DNA from: Carnegiea gigantea
Taxonomy: Eukaryota > Streptophyta > Magnoliopsida > Caryophyllales > Cactaceae
Assembly (NCBI GenBank): GCA_029747015.1
Contig: JAKOGI010000006.1
Coordinates: 1,438,501-1,502,500, forward strand
Direction: 5' to 3'
DNA: 64,000 nt
Shown here piece after piece: positions 1-31,000 of this stretch (the first letter of the stretch is position 1; each line of letters starts with the position of its first letter). The notes beneath the pieces were generated by a model, which worked only from the letters and a program-made list of their open reading frames with translations, did no database searches and was not told the origin of the DNA. The translations under genes were made by a program, and so were the position numbers.

Positions 1-6454
<6,454 letters not shown>

Positions 6455-8010
6455 TCTTATTGGGGCCCAAACACAGAAGAATCTGAATTGACCATACAAC
6501 AGCTATATTGACCCATCAATGCAATCTGGTTGAGGACTGCTATGCCTTTGTTTCGCCAATATGGCACAGCTTGCAGCACTGCTGCGTGGGTTTAGTTAGT
6601 GATGTCTGTTATCAGAGAAAACCATCATCTACTCATCCTCCGTGAGGCTTTTTTTTAATCTGTTTTCTGGTGACATTGTAGAAGAAGAGTGTACATGAAA
6701 AAGAACTGCTAGCTATCTGGGCAAAGCAGATTCATATGTAAATCTTTGTAGTAGTATCACTTTGGGTTGATAAGGAGTCCGTCCCCCAGCTATGTACCTT
6801 AACATTTGGGATATGAAAGATAATTGATAATAACAATCTTGTACTGTTCTACTCTCCAGTTGCTCGTAGCGATGGCCTAACAGTCACAGATTGGCCATCT
6901 TAGCCCATGCTTGGTGTGAAATTTTGGCCAATGACGAATGGCCTAGCCGACAGTCTGACCCAACTTGGTTCAGTAGCCACACTAGGATGGGTTGGCTGTC
7001 CCTGAAAGTTGATCAGCATAGCTCACTGGACTGTTGCTGAATGGTGACCGATTTCAGCCTATCCAACTCCAACTATGCTTAGCCCATTCGCTTGCTCATC
7101 TGATAAAAAGGCAAACTGCTAGGTTGCCCTGTAAACCATCAATCCTAGAGAGTGGGCTCATATATATATTTTTTGATATATTCAGCCGTGACTAATTTAT
7201 TATCAGCTACATTTGTAGGTAATATTTCGTTGCTCACACGGAGAGCAGAATTATTTCAAAATTATACATTTACGAAAATACAGTGTTTTGATAAAGAAGT
7301 CCAGTAATTGGTACAAATTTTTGTGCATGGTCTAAAATCTAGAAGTAGAACTAGTTTAGTTGTGAGTTGTTACCAATGGTTGTATTTCACATATTGCAAT
7401 AATATACTATCTACTAATAAAACATATGTCAGTAATTTTAAGTAAAACACTATATTTCACTCAAAGTGATACTTTTGGGATATTATTTTCGCAAGCTTTC
7501 TAATTGCAATAACTTGAAATTAATGATTTCAAATGCTCAATCATTGAACAAGCAAGTTATAATTACAATTTTAATTTTTGTATAAGTAAGTCCATGATAA
7601 TATTACAAGAATTTGCTTTAACCTTGAAAAAAAAGTGCATCCATGAGTCACAATCCTTTTTCTCAAGGAAAATATACTAATGACATTTTTTCTTCCTCTC
7701 TTCATTGTCAAGGAACCCTTTTTTTCGTTTTTCTTTTTTTTTTTTAAAATTTTCATTTGGTTAAAGCCTTAAGGGTCTCGTTGAGCATTGACTTAAAAGG
7801 GGGAGGGGAAAAAAAAAAGAAAAGAAAAGAAAACCGAGATGGCATAACAGAGTCTGTTACGGCGATAACGAACTCTCATACCAAAGGGCAGTATCGTCAA
7901 TTGCGAACAACTTTCCCGCCCATTTACTCTGCAAGCTCCCTCGTCAAAGACTCAACGTTCCCCTCACAAATCCCACATACCCAGTTCTCCATCCTGCCAC
8001 AATTCATTGC

Positions 8011-8013
<3 letters not shown>
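6455..8013. other. Kinesin 3' UTR and AT-rich intergenic DNA
   Basis: The first few hundred bases after the kinesin stop are presumably its 3' UTR; the 3' end cannot be set from sequence. From about 7100 to 7750 the DNA is AT-rich with no open frame of interest. A purine-rich stretch at about 7800-7835 leads into the peroxidase promoter and leader. No transposon ends or RNA genes were recognised here. Confidence 0.6.

Positions 8014-8071
<58 letters not shown>
8014..8071 (+). repeat. (GA)n tract directly before the peroxidase start codon
   Basis: A nearly pure GA dinucleotide tract of about 58 bp ends one base before the ATG at 8072. It is therefore probably transcribed as the end of the 5' UTR. 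In the other reading direction it is open in several frames, which produces meaningless Arg-Glu or Ser-Leu repeats. GA-rich leaders are common in plant genes; a regulatory role here is inference. Confidence 0.95.
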
Positions 8072-10705
<2,634 letters not shown>

Positions 10706-11176
10706 GGAAACCGAGAAAGTGAAGAGGGAAAAAAAGCTCCTGGTCTTCTCAGCCAGGATAATGGCTTTTAATTTCTTGCTTGCTTGTAAATTTGAATTTC
10801 ATGCTTTTGGTCACAGGACAACTTAGCTACACAAATAGCTACTGGTCAAATTTTGAGAGAAGTTCTAAAATCTTGCATGCAATGATACTCAACATATGTT
10901 CTTCATATTGTTTTACTTTTTTCTATGCTGCAAATGAGGGATTATAATTTGCCTTAAATCCTTAGCAGACTTTCACCATACATAATGTATATATAGAAGC
11001 AACATCAACCAAGAACACCAATCCTATTGACACAAGAACTCTAGAAAATAAAAGCATTATGCCAAGTACAGCAAAAGAAATAAGAAACATCTCGTTTTGG
11101 ATCCCACTTGTACAGCCTTATCCATGAGAAACGGAGAGACTGGATCAGAAAGATACAAAGAGATAAATTCAGGTAA
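10706..11176. other. Convergent 3' UTR region
   Basis: This 471-bp gap separates the stop codon of the plus-strand peroxidase gene from the stop codon of the minus-strand gene that follows. It is probably filled by the two 3' UTRs running towards each other. No other feature is visible. Confidence 0.6.
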
Positions 11177-11824
11177 TCAAAGTGTCAAGGGACCGAGCCT
11201 CCGGCTTGAAGAGCTGATTGTGCTGATTGAAGGTTGAGGGAAGAGGAATTCAGCGTACATGTCCATGAAGAACTTGTTGACAATGTCCACATAAACCGGG
11301 CAAGTGAGGCGTGAGTAGTAGTGAAGGGCCTCTTCAACATCCAAAGAATGATCAACATCACTCAAATCCATCATCTCCAATTCCTTCATCTTCTGTGCTA
11401 GCGTGTAACTCACCCCATTTTGAAACCTAGAGAAGGAACACCTTGATGAAGTAGGCTCCATTTTCCTTTGATCAGCTCCTGCTTGTTTCTTAGCCATTGA
11501 TTCATATGAAGAGGTTAGTAGTCCACTGCTGTGGTTCATTGAAATGTTGGGTGTGAGTGCCTCAGTTGATGGGACCATGTCTATGATTTGCTTGATCATA
11601 TGATTGCCATTGTCCTGATTATGATCAGGAACTGATTGATTGGTGTACTGTGAATAGATTTGATCTAGCTGATGACTTCTTTGGCCGATGCTGCTACAAG
11701 ATAAAGGGTTTAAGAGCAGGGTTCTTGGGATTTTCTCATACCCTGCAAACAGGAAGCTTCTAAGGTTTTGCAGGGTTTTCAGGATGAAACTCTTGGTTTT
11801 CAACATGGACTTTTTCAGCAACAT
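11177..11824 (-). CDS. Plant-specific protein of unknown function
   Basis: A single-exon gene of 215 residues if translation begins at the Met at 11824. The open frame extends upstream to 11890, but that stretch is only an Arg/Glu-rich reading of a GA-repeat leader, so the downstream Met is preferred. The N-terminus is basic and short (LLKKSMLKTKSF, then KTLQNLRSFLFAGYEKIPR). The middle is Ser/Asn-rich and low in complexity. The C-terminal part looks conserved: YTLAQKMKELEMMDL, then an acidic stretch, then HYYSRLTCPVYVDIVNKFF, and the end RRLGPLTL. I remember this pattern in uncharacterised proteins of other plants but know no function. No signal peptide, transmembrane helix or catalytic motif is visible. 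The gene is convergent with the peroxidase gene and does not overlap it. Confidence 0.75.
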   Translation of the reverse strand: MLLKKSMLKTKSFILKTLQNLRSFLFAGYEKIPRTLLLNPLSCSSIGQRSHQLDQIYSQYTNQSVPDHNQDNGNHMIKQIIDMVPSTEALTPNISMNHSSGLLTSSYESMAKKQAGADQRKMEPTSSRCSFSRFQNGVSYTLAQKMKELEMMDLSDVDHSLDVEEALHYYSRLTCPVYVDIVNKFFMDMYAEFLFPQPSISTISSSSRRLGPLTL

Positions 11825-11827
11825 TGC

Positions 11828-11865
11828 TTCTCTCTTTCTCTCTCTCTCTGTCTCTCTCTCTCTCT
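11828..11865 (-). repeat. (CT)n tract, GA-rich leader on the minus strand
   Basis: A CT-rich dinucleotide tract begins four bases upstream of the preferred start codon (11824) of the minus-strand gene, so it reads as GA repeats in the transcript. It makes the upstream part of the open frame low-complexity, which is why the later Met was chosen. Confidence 0.9.
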
Positions 11866-13101
11866 GCAATTCCTTCCTCTCTTCCTGCAAAAATGGGTTC
11901 CAAAATATTTGTGCTCAAGGCCGGTTATCTAGGAGTCAACCAGTGAAAAAAAAAAAGAGGAAAAAGTGGTCATGGTAATTGATATCACTGTAACCCACAC
12001 AAAATTTTGATCAAACCCACATAAAATTGCAACAAGTAAAACTTTTTCTACTAGGGGATAACATCAATAATTACTGTTGTATTGATTACGACGTGTTAAT
12101 TAGCCAATTAATCATGAGATTCCTTCACCTTTCCTTTCCTTTCCTGACGCCTTGCTGTTGTCTCTCTCCTGCGTTTGCTAGCTATTATGACGAATGATCG
12201 AATGAGGTTGAAAATAAGGCAACACACCTAAAAATTGCTCATCTTCTCCAATTAGATGATTGAGATGAACTAGATAAATAAATTAAATGTGAATCAGAAA
12301 ACATAGATAGAGTTAATATAACTTCCAATAAGTTTAATCTTTTTTCTTTTCGAAATTAGCTGGCAAAGCCAATGCATAAATAGTCGTATGACTATGGCAA
12401 ATTATAATATACACCTGAAAGTTTATACTCTTATCACCATATGGACATATATTTTTCAAAGTGTATTTGTCATATGAGCAGTTATTAACATATATTTTAC
12501 TTATGTGGTTTCCCCGAGTACATACTCTCAGGTGTATAATATATAGACTTTGTATGACTATAAACAAAGTCCAAACAATATTACCCTACCACATACAAGC
12601 CTATGTCGTTCAGAAGACATCTTTATCTACCACCTTTCTCCTGCCGATAGTGCACCAGCATCACCAAAGATCAAAGCAGACAAAAGAGTCAGGAGACTTT
12701 TACCATAAACTAAGTTCATCCAATTCATATAAATTGAAATCAGTCCCTGTAAAACAATTAGTTTGGTTAAAATGAGCTTTATAGAAAAAAAGGCCCAAGA
12801 GGCGTTTACCCCCAAAAAAAACCTAAGTTTTATTTTGTGAATTTGCAGTGAAAAAGATAGGCCATTGATTAGGGAGGAAAGCAAAAGGAGAGAGTAGCTA
12901 AGATTAAAGCTTGTAAATTAAAGGTAATTAATATGTATGGGGTCTCAAGCACTATCTACTAATAATCTACATAATTGTAAACTACCTTTTTGATTCATGC
13001 GAATTCTATGAATTAGGAGGCAAGGCTCATCGATTTAGGACCCACAATTTCCTTGCATCATTTTTGCAACAATATGAATCAAAAAGCAGGTTTGCAAGTT
13101 T

Positions 13102-13240
13102 CAACAACAACAACAACAACAACAACAACAACTCCCAGTGTGGATCCTGCTTTCCCAGGGTCTGGGGAGATCCAGATGTAGGCAGCCTTACCTCAACCGA
13201 CATCTCTACCCATAGAGAGGTTAATTCCAAACGACCTACC
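13102..13240 (+). mobile_element. (AAC)n microsatellite joined to a SINE-like fragment
   Basis: An AAC trinucleotide run at 13102-13132 is followed at once by sequence containing GGGTCTGGGGAGATCCAG and then GCAGCCTTACC, ending in a GAGAGGTTAATTCC motif. These short blocks, in this order after an AAC/AAT run, match what I remember of widespread plant SINEs of the Au/TS type. No complete A and B boxes or flanking target duplication could be settled, so it is probably a truncated copy. Confidence 0.45.
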
Positions 13241-14380
13241 AAACAAGAATTTTGTGAAAACATTTGTAAACATTTATAAAAGAAGGGTTAGAGAGAGAGA
13301 ACAACTGGTATAGTAAAGCAGAGGGGTAGGTACATACCTTAGGAGCGGTAGACATATAATGACCTCTCCAGAAGCAAGTACTACCTAAATTTCAACATCA
13401 CCTATAATTGATTAAACAATACCATGGATCATCAAAATCGGGTTAATTATATTCTTTATTCTGTTGGGTCGTCTCCCAAATTCCAAGTTCAACCCATTTA
13501 CTATGTATGGCCTTAGCGTGATTCTTTGATTGCTTTGGGGAGTTGATGGGTTCCTTAAATATGGAGCGTTATTTGGGTAATTTATGGTGACAGCCCATCT
13601 CCCATAGTAAAGAGTTGTATTGGTGTTCTATTCAGTGGACATGTGTAGAACGGTTTCTTTTTTTGTTTTTTGGGCAGTTGTGTGGCGTGTTTTGACATTT
13701 GAGAGTGCTGTGACTTTGTGGCCATTTGCGAGGCATTTATTAAGCCAATTTTTGCCTCTTCTAATATTTCCTTATAATATTCCACTATGTTTCTGTGTAG
13801 TTGATTGAATGTTTCGTGCTAGATTGTAATCTTGTTTTGATCTCGTTAGGCTTACCATTATTGAGATCGTTGCTGTACTCATTCGTATCATAATGAGTTT
13901 TGTGTCATCTGTTGTCCGTAATTTTTTCCCGATTTGGGTTTCCATGTAAAATCTTGCGTAGTGTCCATTGTCATTTTGCTAATCTTGCTCAATTTTCTCG
14001 AGTGTCTACATCCATTTATACTTCCGCATATACTACACTCGATTTAATATCCTTATTTTCCCTAACATATTCAACATATTTTAAAAGTGGATATTTTGTA
14101 TATTTGTGTTCGATAATTGATCTCTCTAATTCTATCAAGACGAAGATAGTTAGATATTAGCAATCCACCTTTCATATTATATGGGGTTATTCTCTTGGTT
14201 TGAAATCTTTTATAGCATTGTGTTTCTAAAATCCAGGAAAAGAAAGTATATGGAATCTTTGTAAGGATTAATATTTAAGGATATCGGTTCAGTGATTTTG
14301 CTTAATTGTTGAATTCACAAACTAGAAATTGTTTACTTAATGAAAACTTCAAAATTACTAGTTTTATTTTCTCTAACTAT

Positions 14381-14622
14381 GGCCATGTTCTTTTCATTTG
14401 CAAATGCCAATTTACCTACTTCAACCCACTTTCCACTATTTTAACCAACTTCTACTCATCATATAAAAAATTTAGAAAAAAAAAAATCAATCAACTTCAA
14501 CCTGCTTCAACCCATTTCAATAAAAAAATATCCACTTCAACCTTCTTTAATCCACTTCTATCAATCTCAATCAACTTCATCAAATTTGTCAACCCATATT
14601 TTCCAATAAAATGAACAGGCAT
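14381..14622. mobile_element. MITE, GGSCATGTTCTTTTC family, copy 1
   Basis: The left end reads GGCCATGTTCTTTTCATTTG. The right end, reverse complemented, starts ATGCCTGTTCATTTTATTGG, giving imperfect terminal inverted repeats. The interior has repeated CAACCCATTTCAA and CCACTTCAA motifs. The same end and interior recur in inverse orientation at 63508-63790. It is short and non-coding, so a non-autonomous DNA transposon. No target duplication could be fixed, so the superfamily is left open. Confidence 0.6.
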
Positions 14623-15613
14623 TATGAATATGTAGTGAAAATTTGCCATAAGATATAGGTAGATGAAATGCAAAAGCTCTTACATGCAAGTATGTTTACC
14701 ATTGGGGGGGCTCCCAAGGAAAATGGACCCAGAAATTGGATGGTTGTAGAAGGTGCAAGTTTTAATGCCATTTTTTCAGGAGTTGTGCATAGTGCAGTCA
14801 CTTTCTTACAATTGTCACAATAAATACAGCACTTCAATTTATCACATCGAAACAGAACACTTGTATGTGTTCATTTTTGACCTTCTTGCCAACTGAAACA
14901 AGTGCTATGACTGTATATAGCTCACTGAACAGAAGAGGGCAACTGATCAATTTGGTTTTTTTCAGATACAGAAATTTTCCAGTGCAAAGGAAGAATTAAT
15001 GAACCAATTGCTATGTCAGTTTTTGCTAGAATGACCAAAATGGGACTACTTTCAGTCACTATATGAAAAATGGTTGGCACCATTGATCATTCAATCAATA
15101 TGTGATGGTAAATTCCGGTCCAGCACAAGTTGTAACGTACTTTCAAAACTATAGATCCGGCCAATGAGAACGTTCCGTCTTTGTCTGTTTCTTTCTTTCT
15201 CCTATAAACTAACCCCCATTTTTAGAAATGGCAGATAAAATTTCCAAAAGTAGAGTATGAGGCATAGTACCAGCTCTATAATATAATTGTTGCCTGCCCA
15301 AAATTTTATGATGTGTTGATACGATATAGGTGATTTTAGGTGATGAGATATATAAAGTAGAAAAAGACTTTGGAAATTAGGATACTGCTACTAATTACCA
15401 CATTACTTTGGAAATCTCTTTTTTTTTTTCACTTAAAAAATTGGGTTTATTTTCGGCTGATATCGGACGGTACATTATGGTATTTATAACACTGGTTTCA
15501 TACTGTCAAATGACCAATTCCCCCCTTATTAAATGCTTTTTGTTTCTGTTTGGGTTTGTTTTTGGGATCACACATTGGAGTCACTCATATGGACATAGTT
15601 CTCAGAATAATAT

Positions 15614-15862
15614 AGCCCAACAACATACCAAGCAGCCCAACAGAAAAATGGACAAGGCCCAAAGTTAAGCAACCACATGCACCTTCAATCGGTGGACTTG
15701 CGCACACCGGATCCATTACACTATCTTCATCCTTCATCACCAGTGAATATCAAATCAATTAAATCAAAAACCCTAAAAGCCGTATTATCGGCAGAGCACA
15801 TATACCGCCGCGCCCGTGTCTGTCTCTCCTTCGGGGAAGCCCTTATTCCACCCAAACCCTAA
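15614..15862 (+). promoter_or_regulatory. RPL37 promoter: site II motifs and telo-boxes
   Basis: Three site II-type motifs (AGCCCA at 15614-15619, AGCCCA at 15634-15639, GGCCCA at 15656-15661) are followed by two telo-boxes (AAACCCTAA at 15768-15776 and 15854-15862) upstream of the ATG at 15890. Site II elements with telo-boxes are a known arrangement in promoters of plant ribosomal-protein and growth-related genes. The motifs are seen directly; their function here is inferred from that pattern and from the gene they precede. Confidence 0.7.
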
Positions 15863-15889
15863 AGCTTCTCTTCTGATCCAGCGTCTGCA

Positions 15890-24379
<8,490 letters not shown>

Positions 24380-27300
24380 TCAGGCAGGCTTAAATTCTCC
24401 AAACTTGTATCTCTCTTCAGATAGCTGCTTAAAGGTATTATCCAGTTCTGGAAATGCATGCAAAAGCACAAGTTGAAGCAGATCCAGAACAAGCAGCTTC
24501 AGGCATACAGGCGACTGACACAAAAAGAGTAACACGTCAGATGCAATTTCTTGAAAACCCAACCCCAACCCCAAACCAAAAAAACAAAATCAAAAATGAA
24601 AAATAAATCTTCTGCACACAGGCAGAACGGTAGACCCCTATATGGCTATGATCCTGACACTCGCGAGATTGGGGTAGGACATGATTTATGCCGTCTCGTG
24701 CCCCTGCCCATAGCTAGTCAAGAGTACCAGGGGACTGATTCTAAGAGATCCATAGTAGAAGCATAAATGCACTGATAGGGATCATAGACATCATAAAGTA
24801 TATAATATACTCCAACTAAAGAAGTGAATCCAATATCCAAAGGAAGGATTCATATGTGAGCAGGAATGCATTCATATCAAGGAGCATACGGGTAGAGGCA
24901 GATTTAAGGTTCCCAGGACGCTGCCCCGGCAACCATTAGCTGAAAAGAATCAATTGAATTCTTCAACAAAATCTTCTGCCGCTTACAACAGGTATGATGT
25001 GATTGTGAAGAACAAAAAATTATCACAAAACCAAGCATGGCACTGATATGAAGCACAGACACATCACCATATCAAGATGTCAACACACAACCTTTGGAAA
25101 AATCACGACTCAATGCATACACTATGATTATTAAAAGAAATTTGATTAATTGCGCGTGCATTTATTATCTATTTGTCCAATTAGTCACAGAAAGCGTCAT
25201 GCTCAAATATGATCATTGCTCAACCAGTTTGCAAGGTGTGCACCCAACAAATGTCAAATGAACACCCCCCCCCCCCCCAAAAAAAAAAAAACACTTGCAT
25301 ATCTTACATCTCCATGAATGTCCAACACTGTTCGCTAATCCAAGAAGTGTTAGTGCCCCACACATGTCAAGCACACACACTAACGGAAGAGAGTATCCTA
25401 CTTCTTAATCACAAAATGATGCAGTCTCAATAATCTAGAATTGATGCTACACCAAACGCACACTAGTTACCTGAAGGAAGAAGTAAAGATCCTTCGCACA
25501 TTGTTCGTACTCTTTATGACCAACCAGACTTACAATAGGAGCAGGAGCGTTATCTGCAGTGGATAGTGGAGACTTTTATTAATCATCCCAGGAGAAATAA
25601 CAACGTTCAGTGCAGGAGGCCTACAAAGGCATTTTGGGTCACTCACCAACCATTAGTTCAAAAACAAATTTAGCCCGTCGCTCAGCTTCCCTTTCTTGCT
25701 GCTCAATGAATTCCCGGAAATCATCTTGCTTGGGTGATGACTCTTGACCAGCACGCTGACTGTCCTGATGACTACTAGAGCCAGAAGGTCTTTGACGTTT
25801 TGGATGCTTCGTGATGAATATTCCATCAGGCCAAAGTATCTGCATTCAATTTTTCACAAGCATACTCTTTAGAATTTCACTGTCTCACTCAACGGGCAAT
25901 GAAGAAATGATTACCAGAGAGATTAAGGCAACATCACTTTGTATCGAGTCATTGAATACTCAACAGTCACCACAATCTCTCTTAAGCAAAGACATAGAAT
26001 CCACCGTGAGCACAAGATGCTCATTCTATATCTAGTTAACCCATATAAAATGAACCAGGAAGCCTCTGCAATTAATTCAATTCTAGTAGTAAAGCTGTGC
26101 AAATCTATCAGCCCCTCCCCTAACGACATCCTGATACAAGTGGACTCTGAACCCTCACTTTATAAAAAAAAGGTGGACTTTGGAGTGTCATGGTAAACTT
26201 GTGCAGGGCCCCCCCCCCAAAAAAAAAAAAATCCTCTGCTCCCTCATTCTATCCCCCCCTCCCCCCGGCTCCCAAAGAAAAGGAGAAAACCCTCAAATTG
26301 AAAACAATATAGGGCTTACAAAGAACGCATGCAGTGCAACGCAAGAATTTGATTGACTTCAAATGTCATCCATGTGACCATAAATAGCTGTCTACATGAT
26401 TTATCAACAAGACAAGCACTATAAGTGGATTTCTGGAAAAGGAGCATAAGAATTTACAGCAGGGTGCATATCATGCCTTTCCTGTCGAGTTCTCACAATG
26501 TCCAGCAGACTTTGGGAGATTTTAATGACACTGAGATGAGCTAATATATAAATGAGAAAATCAGCAGTATCATGTTTATGGATCATTAATAATTCCCAGC
26601 AGAAATTAAATAAGAAGAAAATTGTATCTTGACACTGAAAATTGGTCTGTGACAAAGGGGAAAAGAAATTAGCTGATACCTCAATGATGCCACGCAACTT
26701 GATGATGGAGAAAATATTTAGATTTAATCACAGGAGACAAATCCGCAATGTGGAGCCACAAGTGATGGAAAGATTATTTGTAATCTTTAAGAATTTAGAA
26801 ATAAAACAAGGAAGCACAGATATGGGATGACATCTTAAGAAATAGCAAATGTCACCTGCTCAACCCGCTTAATTCCAAAAGCAACTACAGAACCCTTACG
26901 CAAACGCTGGATCTTCTCAACCAACCAATCGTCAAGTGCATCACCCATTCCTAACTGAAGTACCTGCTTGGCTACCCAAAAAGCTTTCCGCCTGTCATAT
27001 AATGGAAAAAGATGGATTTAGCTTCAACATCACAAAACCAAAGTCATCACCATAAGCTCACTATCAGATGATTGACCTAAGTAACGTCTGCTTATTTAGC
27101 AAAGACCAGTACATACCTGATCCATGCACCCTCTTGAAGCTGAAAAACAACATCCACCAAATCCAATATGGGGCCACTCAGATTAGGAGGCACCCACTGC
27201 AATCAAATAACATGGGTTAGAGAATTTGTGCAATTACAGAAACCAAATAGGGTAGAAGTCAAATGGTTGGATTACTTGGACAGACGAACTGCTCCATTTC

Positions 27301-27981
27301 ATAAACTACTGGAGCAGCCAAGAGGTATGCAGCAACCAACTTTCTTCTTTATTCAATTTATACCTTAAAAATTAATGACAGCTAGAACAACACAATGAAG
27401 ATAAATTTGCGTTCATACCTCCGCGGGTAATGTAGCATCACTGGCAGCATCCAGAAATAACTCAGATTTCTGCTGCCCTTCTGCTTCCCTCCCATTTTTC
27501 CCAGAATCTTGGGCAGAATGAGGTTTATTTTGCAGCCTCTTTTCTGAACCTCCTCCAGCATCCAAAACTTTTCCATACTGTCCAGCAGGCCTTTTTGGTG
27601 AATTATCCATGCCTTTCACATCGCATTTCAACCCAACTGCAGAACCATGATTCATCTGTGACGGCTCACCTTTGGTTGCCGGTTCTACACAATCCTTCCG
27701 GGGTTTTAAATGATCCATCATGGGGCCTCTGGAATTATTAGCAGATGGTCTGTAATCCAGGCCAACTGAGAAAACCCGCACCACCATCACGGATATGCGA
27801 CTAGTCAGAATGATATGATGAATTTAGATTAAAGAAACTTACTTTCTGAGATAGAGAATGAGAGTCCATGGTTTACACGATAGTGCACGACATGGAGGCA
27901 AGAAATACTCATATACAGTCATAAGAAGATGGGAAAACCCTTCCCCCCCACCCCCAAAAAAAATAAAATAAAACAGCAGCA

Positions 27982-28041
<60 letters not shown>

Positions 28042-31000
28042 AGTGAGAATGATAAGAGCACAATCTACCTGACAATGTTTCAATAATTGAAAAGGCGCTT
28101 GAAAATGTATACGTCTGCATAATTGAGTAAAGTTGTAAGGAATCCATACATGGAATAACAATAACATGCATAATTGCCTCACAATCAGCAAACCTGGGAA
28201 TCAATGCTAAGGAAGTCCCACACATCAATTGATCCTGAGACAGTTGGAAGTTGCATGAGCTTCTGAGGAAAAGGAAAAAAAAAAAAGAAAAGAAAAGTTG
28301 AAGTTGACTAAACAGATCCACTTTCTTATGCTCACAGGAGAGAACGAAAAAATAAACTGCAGTTACTAAAGATATACTTTCTTCCACTATTATTTTTATT
28401 TTTATTTTTTTTGGGTGTGGGGAAAGATCTTCAAAAGCAGAAAGAAGTGCAAAAGAGGCAGGTAGTATGCTTGGAGTGTTTCGTCAGTAGTCTACCCCTT
28501 GACAGAATACTTCATTGATTATTAGGCAAGAAAGTTACATCATAGCACACCAAAAAATATTCTCACATAAAGTTGCTCATCCAACCAGCCAACCAAATAC
28601 AACCAGATACCATGAGAAATAAAGTGGAGCAATGGTGCATCCAGATATTACACACCATTAATGTCATACCAAGCAAATATAGCAAAATGGTAAGTCAACC
28701 AGGGAACATGATTTCAGATATCTATGACAAATAAAATGGTAGGATAACAGAGGAAAAAGGCTCATAAACCTTCAAATATTCATCGAGCAATTTACATCGT
28801 TCTTGAATGACAGGGACATCAAGACCGGTTGACAGGAAATGTTTTGGAGGTAAATGAAGATTATACTCTGGATATTGCTTCAAACGTCGATGCAGCTCCT
28901 CAAAATGTCGATATCTATAAAAAGCAAGATACCTTATCAAAATCTAATAACCTTAGCATAATTTCCGGAAGTCTTGACAGTTCCCCTAAGCGAAGAATAA
29001 ACCACCTTCTTTTAATTGACCAACTGTTATTTTCAGCATCTGTGACAGATATACAGTATACAGCAAACATTTTAGAGCTGCTACTAACAATATTTGCGCC
29101 TAAAACCTGCAAAAAGAAGTAAAAGATAACCATAATTAACACATGATAAATAAATTATATAAGTTTCAAGCAAATATTTGGTAATTGGCAAATACCTCAC
29201 ATCTTAACTTGAAAAATGTATCTCCCAAAAATGCAGATTGAGGGGCGTTGACAGCCGAACTAAAGGTTCCAGGCAAAGAAGAAGCAGATGAGGAAGCAGT
29301 TGATCCACTCTGAAGTCTACCTGTAATCTCCATATCGTAATCATCACTAGAGTCATCATCCTTCAGATTCTGTTTCAAAGGGTGCGTATCTTGTCCATCT
29401 CCAGACAAGAAGCTTGTCCTCTCAGCCTCTTGCCACACAGGCACTTTCTGACTGCCTAACCTAGACCTTTTCCGGCAACTGTGCTGTCTATCTAATTTCT
29501 GATTGTGCCCTCTACTAGTCCTCCTTGTCTTCTTTCCATCTAAGCTCTCCAATGGATGGCGAATATAAGACGCACCAGAACTTCTGTTCACTCTACCAGC
29601 CCACACTATCGTAGTTGGAGAATCAAGGCCTGTCACACTATTTTTTTCATCCTCGGAGGAATAGTGGCTACTGCTTCTTGATTCTGTTTCATCCAAAGCT
29701 GTGAGTTTATGCTCTTCTTCTTCATCATCTGATGCAACAGGAGGCGGCATCGATGTGTGTCTGGCAGTGTGAGGCTTCACATTGCCAGCAGGAGTGAGCT
29801 TGGCTCCTCTCTCCTGTCTTGGCATGGCATTGGAAGAATTAATTGCACTAGATCTCACCACCGAACTTTGGTGCACAGGGTCGCCTCCTTGAACATCTTT
29901 ACTCTTGTAATCTCTCCCTTTCGACCACATATTTTCAAAATGCTCAGGAGTAAGAGCTTGTGTTTTCCTCCGAGAGAAATAATCCAACATATCACCCCAT
30001 TCTCCTCCAGAGGAGGATCGCTCAATCTGGCTTCCACCAGCTTCAAGGGAGTTTGGGGCAAATGCACTCCAGGAACGACTTGATCGTGTGTCAACTGAAA
30101 GCAAAGGATCCTTAGAGGAATCTTCACTATTGACCTCTTCACTATTTTTTTCTTTACTGACCTTTTCTCTATTTTTATCCGTTGAACTTTTAGACTGCGT
30201 ACTTTTAAGAGAAACAAGTTCGACTCCAGAGGCAGAGGGATCAGGGAATGGAGAGAAGTCATCAGAAGATACAAGACGTAGTCCATTTTCTTTGGAAGAA
30301 GGGCCATTATTTGCCGTAGAGGCCCCTTTATTTTTGTTCTTCGCGGACACCACCACTTGCTCAATTCTTTCATTAACAAACCTGTATCAGCAATAAGGTA
30401 ATGATCAGCTAAAGAGAACTTCAGGATATGATCAGTCCTACTAAAGGTATCAAAGGTGGGATCTAAGACGAGTTATGTATACATTCTTGTCCATGCAAAA
30501 AATGGAGATGCCATTCCTTGATAATCTCAAAACCAATAAAAATCAATCCTCAAAGAGACTATAACTAGTCCAGTTTCTTTGTTACCTTGGGTTCACCAAA
30601 TTCAAGACTGGCCGCAATACTGCACAAGCAAGAAGCTCTCGGACAACATAGCGGAAGAAAGAACATTCCAGATCTTCACGCTTAAAAGTGTAAGAAATGA
30701 GACCATTCACTATGTGCTGCAACACCTGTTTATGCATCACACGTCTCAAAAGGTGACAATCAAACTCTGGGAATTTCCACAGCACTGGCAGTTATGAACC
30801 AAATGCAAGGTAAAAATTATATAGTTATTATTATTTTTTATGAGATAAATAAAGGTTTTTTAATCAGATAAGTACATAAGAAAAATAGACAGTTAACCAA
30901 ATGAGACTGAATCCTTTACTAAAAATTATCGCTGATCTTTTTCGGCTACTCTTGTGATCTTAATCCTCCTCCTCTTGTTGTATTTCTTGCAGAAGGTTGG

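Larger units (their letters stand above)
11866..15600. other. Long AT-rich intergenic stretch
   Basis: No gene can be supported here; open frames are short and lack protein-like composition. Two repeats are listed separately: a SINE-like fragment with an AAC microsatellite at 13102-13240, and a MITE at 14381-14622. The rest looks like unique AT-rich DNA containing the upstream regions of the flanking genes. Confidence 0.6.

Noticed and set aside
27839..28387. A 182-residue minus-strand open frame in the sorting-nexin region
   Set aside because: It is a chain of exon 9 (28069-28114), introns and a GA tract. Only the [15 protein letters not shown] part is real coding sequence and belongs to the sorting-nexin-like gene.
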